The notes beneath the pieces were generated by a model. That model saw only the letters and a list, made by a program, of their open reading frames with translations, was not told where the DNA came from and searched no databases. Shown here in pieces: positions 1-6,968 of a stretch of DNA of 11,757 bases. Each line of letters begins with the position of its first letter. Position 1 is the stretch's first letter. Made by a program: the position numbers and the translations under genes. This DNA is from Spartobacteria bacterium. Lineage in GTDB: Bacteria > Verrucomicrobiota > Verrucomicrobiia > Chthoniobacterales > UBA10450. Location: contig JAJPJU010000247.1 in assembly GCA_021324035.1 (NCBI GenBank), forward strand, positions 1 to 11,757. The letters run 5' to 3'.

Positions 1-1
1 G

Positions 2-565
2 TTGTTTTTTGGATTTCGAATCATTTATCGCGAGCGCGTGATCCAGACCGGTCCGGTAATTCTGGCCGTCAATCACCAGAGTTTTCTCGATCCGCCGCTT
101 GCCGGTAATGCCGCTGATCGCGCGATATTTTTTCTCGCAAAAAAATCGCTGATGGATCTGCCCGTTCTCGGATGGCTTCTGCCCAAGCTCAACGTTATCC
201 CGGTTAATCTCGAAGGCGGTGATCGCAGCGCGCTTAAAGCGTTGATCCGGGTATTGAGCCACGGCGAATGTGCGCTGGTTTTTCCGGAAGGAACCCGGAC
301 CCCTGACGGAAGTCTTCAGCCGGCCGAGCCTGGTCTGGGTTTGATCATCGCGAAAACGCGTGCGCCGGTTGTTCCAATGCGGATTTTTGGCGCCTACGAC
401 GCGTGGCCGATTGGCGGAAAGATTCGATTGTTTCGGAAAATTACGGTCGTAGTCGGGGACCCGATTTACTTTTCCGATGAGGATTTTTCTACCGGCGGCA
501 AGGAAACCTATCTGAAGCTAAGTCAACGGGTGATGGACGCGATCGGCGCTTTGCAATTGCCATAA
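2..565 (+). CDS. plsC: 1-acyl-sn-glycerol-3-phosphate acyltransferase (PlsC family), 5'-truncated
   Basis: This enzyme family transfers an acyl chain to the sn-2 position of lysophosphatidic acid to give phosphatidic acid, the phospholipid precursor, at the cytoplasmic membrane. The visible 187 residues carry the acyltransferase blocks in order: NHQSFLD (H25 and D30, the catalytic HX4D pair), a block II-like LNVIPVN near 63-69, FPEGTR at 94-99, and the block IV-like VVPMRI at 123-128. Family members are usually 200-250 residues with an N-terminal membrane segment before the HX4D motif. That segment is missing here, so the gene very probably starts before the window and the TTG at base 2 is only the first in-frame candidate. 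The C-terminus looks complete. The substrate could be another lysophospholipid, because PlsC paralogues are common. The family call is firm and the exact gene symbol less so. Confidence 0.88.
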   Translation: MFFGFRIIYRERVIQTGPVILAVNHQSFLDPPLAGNAADRAIFFLAKKSLMDLPVLGWLLPKLNVIPVNLEGGDRSALKALIRVLSHGECALVFPEGTRTPDGSLQPAEPGLGLIIAKTRAPVVPMRIFGAYDAWPIGGKIRLFRKITVVVGDPIYFSDEDFSTGGKETYLKLSQRVMDAIGALQLP

Positions 566-606
566 TCAGGGTTTGCGCCTGCAGGTGCCACATCCAATAG
601 TTTGGA

Positions 607-801
607 GTGAGCTCTCAACCAGGTGTCTCGAAAAATGTTGGCCGGTTGATGATCGCAATTGTTGTGGGTTTCGCGTTGGTCGCGCTCTACGCCAACATTC
701 AAAAATGGCGGCGGCCGGCAATCGAGAATGTCGTGTTCACGCCCGGCGGCATTCCTTCCGCCAAACCGACGCCCTCGCCGGCAATGACGCCGACTCAGTA
801 A
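607..801 (+). CDS. small single-pass membrane protein, unknown function
   Basis: I do not recognise this 64-residue protein. One hydrophobic helix (about residues 15-30, IAIVVGFALVALYANI) is followed by a basic KWRR stop-transfer stretch and a Pro/Ser/Thr-rich tail ending PTPSPAMTPTQ. The tail style resembles the next gene. The start is uncertain. GTG 607 overlaps a GGAG sequence, which is too close for a normal ribosome site. The in-frame ATG at 649 would give a 50-residue protein starting directly with the helix, but it has no clear ribosome site either. It lies 41 bases after the acyltransferase gene and 30 before the next gene, all on the same strand, so cotranscription is plausible. Expression is inferred from the membrane topology and tight packing only. 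Confidence 0.55.
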   Translation: MSSQPGVSKNVGRLMIAIVVGFALVALYANIQKWRRPAIENVVFTPGGIPSAKPTPSPAMTPTQ

Positions 802-831
802 ACTAACGATTCGACAAAGCCCTCTGACGGC

Positions 832-1491
832 ATGCGAAAGTGTTTTGCGTTATCGGTCCTGCTAATCGGTCTCGTAGCGACATTGTTCGCACAAACGCCA
901 GTTCCGAACGTTACTTCAACGCCCATTTCTTCACCGGCGGTGTCACAAAGACGCGGCCGCTTGCTCCTGCCGCTTGGAGCGCCCACTCCCGGGACAACGG
1001 CAACTGCAACCGCAAGCGCGACACCGGCTAAGTCCCCGGCGGCTATCGAAGAACCAACGGCGATTCCATTCCCAACAACTGACGACCGGGAATCGCAGCA
1101 TCGAGCGCGTGAAAAATCCAGATCACAAAAGATCAACGTCACTGCATCGCCTGAACCTTCGCCGGACGAAACGCCAATGCCGTCGAAATCGCCGGTTAGG
1201 ACGCCAACACCTTCAAAATCACCTGTCACCAAACCGTCGAAATCGCTGGCCAGGACGCCAACACCGTCGAAATCGCCTGTCACCAAGCTGACGAAATCGC
1301 CGGCCAGGACGCCAATACCTTCAAAATCGCCTGTCACCAAACCGTCGAAATCACCGGTCGGCAAGCCAACGAAGTCGCCGGCCCGAACGCCAAGTTCAAA
1401 GAAGCCGCCGACCTGGAAGGTGACAAGGGCGCGGCAACGCAAAACAGTGTCGCCTTCACCTGGCACTTATATTTCTCATCCTCCTTTTTGA
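832..1491 (+). CDS. secreted Pro/Ser/Thr/Lys-rich protein with 18-residue KSP repeats
   Basis: The 219-residue product starts with a clear signal peptide (MRK, hydrophobic core to about residue 19, likely cleavage after LFA before QTPVP), so it is exported. The mature part is low-complexity and rich in Pro, Ser, Thr, Lys and Ala. Residues 123-176 are three consecutive 18-residue units of the form RTPTPSKSPVTKPSKSxA, preceded by a partial unit (TPMPSKSPV) and followed by shorter KSPA/GKPTKSPA pieces. No catalytic domain is visible and the protein ends in a basic segment. A spacer, cell-wall-associated or polyanion-binding role would fit the charge and composition, but that is a guess. The opposite strand is also open across this region because of the repeat, but only this strand gives a signal peptide and sensible gene spacing. 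Confidence 0.62.
   Translation: MRKCFALSVLLIGLVATLFAQTPVPNVTSTPISSPAVSQRRGRLLLPLGAPTPGTTATATASATPAKSPAAIEEPTAIPFPTTDDRESQHRAREKSRSQKINVTASPEPSPDETPMPSKSPVRTPTPSKSPVTKPSKSLARTPTPSKSPVTKLTKSPARTPIPSKSPVTKPSKSPVGKPTKSPARTPSSKKPPTWKVTRARQRKTVSPSPGTYISHPPF
1198..1359 (+). repeat. 54-bp coding tandem repeat, three units
   Basis: Units lie at 1198-1251, 1252-1305 and 1306-1359. Each starts with AGG ACGCC(A) or a close variant and encodes R-T-P-x-P-S-K-S-P-V-T-K-x-x-K-S-x-x. The units differ mainly at scattered single bases (for example L139 for P, and LT for PS in unit 2). A diverged partial unit precedes them, and a shortened unit follows to about 1400. The repeats are inside the secreted KSP-rich protein and keep its frame, as expected from slippage or unequal recombination. 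Confidence 0.85.
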
Positions 1492-1523
1492 GGAATGGAA
1501 ATCTTTAATAGTACCTGCGCTTA

Positions 1524-4232
1524 TTATTTTAAGTTTCCCTTTGCCTCTTGTGCGGCGAGCTCGCGCGCATAGGTCAACGTGTCGATCGCGTCGACAGTTT
1601 TGTCCCGCCGGATGGCTTTGATTCGGGGAAAGCGCAAGGCCAACCCGCTTGCGTGACGGTTGCTCGGTTGAATCGAGTTGAACGCGACTTCGAGCACGGT
1701 ATCGGGTTTCACTTCGCGATACCGGCCGTGGTCGACAACTGTGTTTTTCTTGAAGTGATCGGTCAGCTCGGCGATCGCGGTATCGGTCAGTCCGCTGTAA
1801 GCTTTGCCGATTGGCAATAGATCGCCGGTTGTTTCATCTCGAACCGCAAAGGTGTAATCGCTCAGAACATGATTGCGTTTACCATGGCCAAATTCCGCGC
1901 CGACAACCACGACATCGAGCGTCGCGAGCTCCTTCTTGAGTTTGAACCAGGACATGCCGCGCGCGCCCGGAGTGTAAAAACCCGCCGGGTCCTTGATCAT
2001 CAAACCTTCATTCAAGCGCCGACGCGCTTCTTGAAAACGTTGCTCGATCTCCGCCGCCGAATGGGCGGAAAAAACTTCGGCAAGCTGGAATTGCGGGGGA
2101 AACTTCAGATCGCGCAATAGCTTGCGGCGGTCTGCCAGCGACGTCTTCAATAACGACCGGCCGTTCACCCAAAGAAGATCAAACGCGACGAACGCCACCG
2201 GGACGTCGGCCGATGCGGTTGCAAACAAATCGGGTCCTTCATCTTTTCGGCCGAGTCGCTTTTGCAGATCGAAAAAAGTCAGTTTGCGTCCCTGTTCGAA
2301 TGCCACGATTTCGCCGTCCAGAATTACATCCGGTTCTAACTTGCGCGATTGATCGACCAATTCGGGAAATTGATCGCTGATGCGGCGCAAATCGCGGGAG
2401 TAAATTTCAGCACGTTCGCGGTTTCGATGAAACTGGGCCCGAATCCCATCAAACTTGTCTTCCACCAGGACAACGTCGGAATTTTGCTCGGAAAATCGTT
2501 CCCAAATCGCTTCGGCCGTCGGTTCCGGAGTTGCCAGCATGCACTTGATTGGGCGAAAGACCGAGAGCTCGGCACGGTGTAGTTCGTTTTGACATCCGAG
2601 CAACGCTGTTTGGCCGACGTCGCCAAGCAGCATGTTGGCTTCTTTCACCTGGTCGAGTGGAACATTGAACGCGCGCGCGATTGCTTCCTCGACCAGCCCT
2701 TCTCGCAGCCCTATCCGCAGATCGCCGGTCAGAATTTTCACCACGTATTCGCCTTCCAGAGCGGAAAGGTTCGCAAACTGCCGCTGCAATAGTTGAGTTT
2801 TTGAAATTGGCCCTCGAACGCGATGTAGCTCATCGAAGAGATTTTGCGATTCGACGATCGCAAATGGCTTCGCCGTCGTTCGGCCTTCAAGGACGTCGAA
2901 CGCTGTTTTACCGAGGTCGCCGTGGCTGGCGGCAATACGATGAAGTTCGTCATCGGTAATCTTGGTCGCTTCCAACAGAGCGCGAACGACCACCGACCAT
3001 CCGATTTGCAGCGTCCGCAGATCGCTCTGGGCGAATGCGCGTCCCGTGAAATAGGTCGTAACAATTGGCAATTGCTCGCGATTAAGCGTCTTCAGGTATT
3101 CGGCAAGCAATCGGACCTTTTCCAACTTGGCCGGCGTCGCCGCGATAGCTTCACCGACCTTCGCGAAGGTCAGAAACTCAGAATCTGCTGTAGAGGCGGC
3201 CGTGCCGGCCGCAGTCTGATTTTCTGCGCCCGACACGGGCGCCTCTACAGAAGACTTCGGCATCTTAAACTCCATTTGGTTTTCTTCGCTCAAAGCCCAT
3301 GCCTCGATTCCGCGTTCGCGCAAATCGCGCGCGAACTCCGCGGCGAAACCGTGCAGAGTAAGAACGCGCTTCGGTTTTACCAGATCGACGTATCTAACAA
3401 GTTCGTCGTAGTCGGCGTGGTCGGACAGTGGAAATGCCGCGTCAACCTGGTAGCGATAGACTGCGTTGGGCTCGACAGCCCATCCGGTGACGATCGCGAC
3501 TCGCCGCCGCTCGATTTTTTCGATCATCGGCGAACGTCCGGCACTGGGCGGACAAATCAGAACTTTTCCCGCGACTTCGTTTTTGTTGTAGCGAACGTAT
3601 TTGCAGAATGATTGGCCGAATTGTTCGTAGATTCGCGTCATTTGATAGACGGAGCCGTGCAACATCGGAGTCAGCCCGGCGCCGTCGAGAGCGCACAAGA
3701 TTTCCTGGGCTTTGCCTAACGAATATCCGAGCAATACCGGCACGCTGCCGTCGGCTATCGCGTCGCGACAAAATGCGACAATTTCCGCGGTGACCTTTTC
3801 GGTTGCCGGAAATTGATAACGCGGCAAACCGAACGTTGTCTCCATGATCAGGGTATCGGCCTGTCTCCATTCCGCCGGTTCGGCTGATTTGCCCCGTCGC
3901 AATTTGAAATCGCCGGTGTAAAGCAACGTCTCGACTTCGTTCCTTAAGAAAAGTTGGGCCGAGCCAAAAATGTGGCCAGCTGGCAACAGAGTGAGATCGA
4001 GATTACGGATTCGTCGTTCTTCGCCGAATGGAAGCGCGTGTTCGATTCGCGTCCCAGGCATGCGCGCTTGCATTAATCGCGCCGTTCGCTCCGAGAGAAC
4101 GATTTCCTGGTGCGGAGCAATGTGGTCGCTATGGGCGTGCGAGACGAAGGCGAATCGCTTCGGGTCCCACGCATCCAGCCAAAAGTCGTACGCCGTGAGA
4201 TAAACTCCGCGGTCGTAACGCACTTCGATCAT
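1524..4232 (-). CDS. fused MBL/beta-CASP DNA exonuclease and ATP-dependent DNA ligase
   Basis: This 902-residue protein combines two DNA-repair enzymes that usually occur as separate neighbouring genes in bacterial Lhr-helicase-associated repair clusters. Residues 1-320 form a metallo-beta-lactamase/beta-CASP nuclease of the ligase-associated exonuclease type. It shows HAHSDH (32-37), H87 in PAGHIFG, D108 in YTGD, E131 in METTFG, D271-H272 in SDHADYDE and H294 in TLHG. Residues 353-902 form an ATP-dependent ligase: an N-terminal helical DNA-binding domain (about 353-550), the adenylation domain with motif I EDKFDG (catalytic K593), DGEIV (639-643), FDLLW (684-688), EGLMIKD (742-748) and WFKLKK (762-767), then an OB-fold to about 895. 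All key residues look intact. The linker (about 325-352) is Ala/Ser/Thr-rich and is largely encoded by a palindromic repeat. ATG 4232 places the first metal motif at the usual distance. The gene is transcribed convergently to its left neighbour and divergently from its right one. Neither the Lhr helicase nor the associated phosphoesterase is in view. Confidence 0.93.
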   Translation of the reverse strand: MIEVRYDRGVYLTAYDFWLDAWDPKRFAFVSHAHSDHIAPHQEIVLSERTARLMQARMPGTRIEHALPFGEERRIRNLDLTLLPAGHIFGSAQLFLRNEVETLLYTGDFKLRRGKSAEPAEWRQADTLIMETTFGLPRYQFPATEKVTAEIVAFCRDAIADGSVPVLLGYSLGKAQEILCALDGAGLTPMLHGSVYQMTRIYEQFGQSFCKYVRYNKNEVAGKVLICPPSAGRSPMIEKIERRRVAIVTGWAVEPNAVYRYQVDAAFPLSDHADYDELVRYVDLVKPKRVLTLHGFAAEFARDLRERGIEAWALSEENQMEFKMPKSSVEAPVSGAENQTAAGTAASTADSEFLTFAKVGEAIAATPAKLEKVRLLAEYLKTLNREQLPIVTTYFTGRAFAQSDLRTLQIGWSVVVRALLEATKITDDELHRIAASHGDLGKTAFDVLEGRTTAKPFAIVESQNLFDELHRVRGPISKTQLLQRQFANLSALEGEYVVKILTGDLRIGLREGLVEEAIARAFNVPLDQVKEANMLLGDVGQTALLGCQNELHRAELSVFRPIKCMLATPEPTAEAIWERFSEQNSDVVLVEDKFDGIRAQFHRNRERAEIYSRDLRRISDQFPELVDQSRKLEPDVILDGEIVAFEQGRKLTFFDLQKRLGRKDEGPDLFATASADVPVAFVAFDLLWVNGRSLLKTSLADRRKLLRDLKFPPQFQLAEVFSAHSAAEIEQRFQEARRRLNEGLMIKDPAGFYTPGARGMSWFKLKKELATLDVVVVGAEFGHGKRNHVLSDYTFAVRDETTGDLLPIGKAYSGLTDTAIAELTDHFKKNTVVDHGRYREVKPDTVLEVAFNSIQPSNRHASGLALRFPRIKAIRRDKTVDAIDTLTYARELAAQEAKGNLK
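3188..3250. repeat. 63-bp double-hairpin palindromic element inside the exonuclease-ligase gene
   Basis: The ends are perfect 11-nt inverted repeats: CTGTAGAGGCG at 3188-3198 and its complement at 3240-3250. Inside are two GC-rich hairpins: GCGGCC (3196-3201), loop GTGCC, GGCCGC (3207-3212), and GCGCCC (3226-3231), loop GACAC, GGGCGC (3237-3242). An AT-richer spacer of about 13 nt separates them. The length is 21 codons, so insertion would keep the frame, and the coding (-) strand has no stop through it. It encodes about residues 328-349 (Ala/Ser/Thr/Glu-rich) between the two enzyme halves. The layout resembles REP/BIME-type elements and the in-frame Rickettsia palindromic elements. That it is a dispersed repeat in this genome is inference, since only one complete copy lies here. 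Confidence 0.8.
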
Positions 4233-4322
4233 CCGAAAATCTACGCGTCAGGCCGAACCGTGAAAGTTTGGGATTCTCTTTTGAGTTGATTGCAAGTCCG
4301 GCTCGGCCTTTCATTAACAGCC

Positions 4323-4928
4323 GTGACCTCGCGAATTGCACTGCTGGTTTTACTCCCAATCGCGATTTCTTTTGGCGCGACGCCGCCACGGCCAACCCTG
4401 GTCAATCGCTCCGGTCAGCTGCCAGTGGAGTTGAACCGGGATTTTAAGTTTCGCAAAACGAAACTCTACCTGCTGACCGAACAGGAACAGGGCCAGGAGA
4501 AAGCAAATCCGGACCAGCAGAACAATGTTCAAACTGCCGGGAAGGGAGGAAAACTCGCCAGCACCGCGCCCTCAAGCAAATCGACTACGGTTCAGGACGC
4601 ATCAATTCGCTTCGAGCGGCCCTATCGGCTTTTTGGGGCAGTAACCAAGCTCGATCAACGCGAACGGATGGGGAATTATTTCGATTTCTTTTGGCGGGCC
4701 CGAAGAATCGCCGACCTGAGCGTGCGACTGGAATACAAACAGGAAAAGTTGCACGCTCATGTTCAGGCCCAGGAGCTTTTCTACCCGGCGGCAAGGGGCA
4801 ACTACAAAACCGAATTTAGGGTAATCGGCGACGATTATTTCGACGATGGCCGGGTGATCGCCTGGCGCTGTTCGCTGATCGAAAACGGCCGGATCGTCGC
4901 GGAAACCCATTCGTATTTGTGGCAATGA
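4323..4928 (+). CDS. secreted or periplasmic protein of unknown function
   Basis: I do not recognise a family. From GTG 4323 the product is about 201 residues and begins with a compact signal peptide (MTSR, then IALLVLLPIAISFGA, likely cut before TPPRP). An upstream in-frame TTG at 4290 would add 11 residues, and neither start has a strong ribosome site. After the signal comes a segment resembling a linker (LTEQEQGQEKANPDQQNN, then Gly/Ser/Lys-rich). The C-terminal ~110 residues look like a compact mixed alpha/beta or beta-rich domain, with many aromatic and charged residues (RFERPYRLFGAV, YFDFFWRAR, ending ETHSYLWQ). No catalytic motif or lipobox is evident. It is divergent from the exonuclease-ligase gene. 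The body is surely coding from residue composition and the long open frame, while the function is unknown. Confidence 0.72.
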   Translation: MTSRIALLVLLPIAISFGATPPRPTLVNRSGQLPVELNRDFKFRKTKLYLLTEQEQGQEKANPDQQNNVQTAGKGGKLASTAPSSKSTTVQDASIRFERPYRLFGAVTKLDQRERMGNYFDFFWRARRIADLSVRLEYKQEKLHAHVQAQELFYPAARGNYKTEFRVIGDDYFDDGRVIAWRCSLIENGRIVAETHSYLWQ

Positions 4929-4965
4929 CCGTAGCGCAAGTCCTGTAGCCTGCCCCGGGCGCGGT

Positions 4966-4995
4966 TTGACAGCGTCACTGTCGATCCTGTATTCT
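4966..4995 (+). promoter_or_regulatory. candidate sigma70-type promoter for the STAS-phosphatase-grpE-dnaJ block
   Basis: A perfect TTGACA (-35) at 4966-4971 is followed after 18 bases by TATTCT (-10, four of six consensus positions) at 4990-4995. Transcription would start near 5002, only about 7 bases before GTG 5009, so the first message would be almost leaderless. No Shine-Dalgarno sequence precedes that GTG, which fits. The call rests on sequence pattern alone. Confidence 0.45.
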
Positions 4996-5008
4996 TACTT
5001 ACTCAGCT

Positions 5009-5515
5009 GTGCAGTCATCGATTTTAGTGGGCGTGAACGGCCCCGCCGTTTGGGTGCGAGTGGAAGGCAAAGGGAACTTCCTCAACAGCGGAAGCCTCAA
5101 AGAATTTGCGCAAGAAATGGTCAACCGCGGTTACCGCGAGTTTGTGGTGGACCTGGAACATTGCGCGATGATGGATTCCACATTTATGGGAACGCTGGCC
5201 GCGGTGGCGCTGCGATTGAGAGAAATTGGCCAGGGCCATTTGCATGTCGTTCATTGCGGCCCACGCAGCCGAGACCTGCTTTCGGGACTTGGATTGGACC
5301 AAATCTTCGACATTCAATCCAATGGGGCTGCCGCTCCTGAATGCGAGGAAGTGAAAAATCACGCGGACGCTGAGGCGAAGAAAAAGGAGACAACTGTGAC
5401 CATGCTCGAAGCGCACGAGGCCCTGTGCAATGCCGCGCCGGAAAATCTTTCCCGATTCAAAGACGTTCTCGAATATTTAAAGCAGGACCTCCATCAAACA
5501 ACAACGGGGAAATAA
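5009..5515 (+). CDS. STAS-domain anti-sigma factor antagonist
   Basis: This 168-residue protein belongs to the SpoIIAA/RsbV family, which binds an anti-sigma-factor kinase when unphosphorylated and so frees a sigma factor or other target. Residues about 5-105 form the STAS fold: FVVDLEHCAMMDSTFMGTL (45-63) contains the conserved DST (56-58), with S57 as the expected phosphorylation site, followed by a helix and a GLDQIFDI C-terminal strand. Residues about 108-168 are an extension not found in minimal STAS proteins, with an acidic/lysine-rich linker and a helical tail (MLEAHEALCNA, FKDVLEYLKQDL). The start is GTG 5009, with no clear ribosome site. The gene for a PP2C-type phosphatase begins 16 bases later, which is the expected partner for dephosphorylating S57. 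No RsbW-type kinase gene is in the window. Confidence 0.88.
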   Translation: MQSSILVGVNGPAVWVRVEGKGNFLNSGSLKEFAQEMVNRGYREFVVDLEHCAMMDSTFMGTLAAVALRLREIGQGHLHVVHCGPRSRDLLSGLGLDQIFDIQSNGAAAPECEEVKNHADAEAKKKETTVTMLEAHEALCNAAPENLSRFKDVLEYLKQDLHQTTTGK

Positions 5516-5531
5516 GCTGGCCCCGATCTAA

Positions 5532-6968
5532 ATGCGGCCGAACATTCTTTTCTGGCTGCTGATCGCCTCTCTGGCGGCCTGGATTTTCACTCTCCTGCGC
5601 CAACGGCAAAGCATCCGCCGGCTCGAACGTTCGACCGAGGAGATGCAAATCGAAGAAACGCTTGTCTTCGATTTCCTTCACGGGCTCGGAGAGGCGTTCA
5701 GCGAAACGATCCGGCCGGCGGACCTGCATCGCTTAATTGTTGAAGGCGCCACTCGTGTGCTTGATGCGCAAGGCGGCGCGCTTTATTTAGCGGAGCGGAC
5801 CGGTTCGAAGCTGACGCCGACATTCATTTCAAAAGGTTGTCCGCCTCTGGTCGATATTCCGCCGCACATTTTGCAACAGGCCGCGGCCGCGCCGACCGCG
5901 TTGGAAAGTTTCCTGCGACTGCACACGATCGGGAGCGGGGATGGATTGCTCGGGCGGGTTTGGCAAACCGGCGGTGCAGTCTGCCTCAACGAATTTTCGG
6001 AAGCGCCCGAACTGGTGAAGCTGCGGGGCAGTTCGTTTGGCGCGAGCTCGGTGATGGTTGCTCCACTTCTTTATGCGAAACAAAACATGGGCGTGCTCGC
6101 GCTGGCGAACAGCCGGATGGGCGCGCCGTTTTCGCAGAACGACTTTGTTGTCTTCAAATCGATCGCCGAGCAATCCGCCTTTGCGCTCTATAACGCGATC
6201 ATCTATTCCGAGGCGAACGAGAAGAAGCGTCTCGATCACGATTTGGAGATCGCGCGTGATATCCAGCGGATTCTGCTGCCATCGGAATCGCCGAGCATTA
6301 GCGGATTCGAAATTAACGGCGTGAACATTCCCGCCCGGCAAGTCAGCGGGGATTACTTCGATTACATCAAAGTCGATGAGGAACGTCTTGGCGTTGCCAT
6401 CGCTGATGTTTCCGGAAAAGGCGTTCCGGCTTCGCTGATCATGGCGATTTGCCGCAGCGTGCTGCGAAGTCAGGCGATCGGCAATCCGTCCCCGGCGGAA
6501 GTTTTGCAAAAGGTAAACCGCCAGCTCTATCCCGATATCAAAGAGGACATGTTTATCAGCATGGCTTACCTGGTGCTCGATCATGTCCGGAGCGCGGTCA
6601 CGCTCGCCCGCGCGGGCCACGACGCGCCGTTGCTTTACGCCCAAAAAACGCAGGAGGTGAGCACGTTGAAAACGCCGGGCATGGTGGTCGGCATTGACAG
6701 CGGAGACGTGTTCGACAGGTTAACCAAGGACGTCGCCGTACACCTCGAGCAGGGTGATTGCATCCTGCTATACACGGACGGGATCACCGAGGCGCTCGAC
6801 AACGAAGGGAACGAATTTGGGTTGGAGCGAATGATGAAAGCTTTTCGAACCACCGCGAAACAAGGCCCACGGGCGATTGTTTCGAGGTTGATTGACGAAC
6901 TCCGGGATTTCGTCGGCGCGACCCCCCAAAATGACGACATCACTTTAATAGCGATTAGAAAGACATGA
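5532..6968 (+). CDS. rsbU: membrane-anchored GAF / PP2C serine phosphatase (RsbU/SpoIIE type)
   Basis: This 478-residue protein likely dephosphorylates the STAS antagonist encoded just upstream. It has an N-terminal membrane helix (residues about 5-22, LFWLLIASLAAWIFTLL-like), a short coiled linker, a GAF-type sensor domain (about 58-225) and a C-terminal PP2C/SpoIIE phosphatase domain (about 236-476). The metal-binding and catalytic positions are present: SGDYFD (D274), IADVSGKGVP (D292), RAGHDAP (361-366), LYTDGITEA (D415) and NDDITLI (D468/D469). The DLEIARDIQRILLP segment (237-250) before the phosphatase is the usual signalling helix. The gene starts 16 bases after the STAS gene and its TGA overlaps the ATG of grpE (ATGA), so the three genes probably form one coupled operon. 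The gene symbol is by family analogy, as such phosphatases have many paralogues. Confidence 0.9.
   Translation: MRPNILFWLLIASLAAWIFTLLRQRQSIRRLERSTEEMQIEETLVFDFLHGLGEAFSETIRPADLHRLIVEGATRVLDAQGGALYLAERTGSKLTPTFISKGCPPLVDIPPHILQQAAAAPTALESFLRLHTIGSGDGLLGRVWQTGGAVCLNEFSEAPELVKLRGSSFGASSVMVAPLLYAKQNMGVLALANSRMGAPFSQNDFVVFKSIAEQSAFALYNAIIYSEANEKKRLDHDLEIARDIQRILLPSESPSISGFEINGVNIPARQVSGDYFDYIKVDEERLGVAIADVSGKGVPASLIMAICRSVLRSQAIGNPSPAEVLQKVNRQLYPDIKEDMFISMAYLVLDHVRSAVTLARAGHDAPLLYAQKTQEVSTLKTPGMVVGIDSGDVFDRLTKDVAVHLEQGDCILLYTDGITEALDNEGNEFGLERMMKAFRTTAKQGPRAIVSRLIDELRDFVGATPQNDDITLIAIRKT

Noticed and set aside
795..1466. Long open frame on the - strand with GDFDG-type repeats
   Set aside because: It is the complement of the 54-bp KSP repeat and has no signal peptide or ribosome site. 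The + strand gene has a good signal peptide and fits gene spacing.
1479..1494. Possible terminator hairpin TCCTC-loop-GAGGA at the end of the KSP protein
   Set aside because: The stem is only 5 bp, overlaps the stop codon and is not followed by a T-run.
2844..3611. 255-codon open frame on the + strand inside the exonuclease-ligase gene
   Set aside because: It is antisense to a gene with clear catalytic motifs and has no recognisable domain.
4250..4309. Inverted repeat AGGCCGA / TCGGCCT in the divergent intergenic region
   Set aside because: Seven bases per arm with a 46-base spacer is close to chance in this GC range, and no operator family is recognised.
5829..6644. 271-codon open frame on the - strand inside the phosphatase gene
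   Set aside because: It is antisense to a well-supported PP2C gene, with Arg-rich composition typical of a shadow frame.
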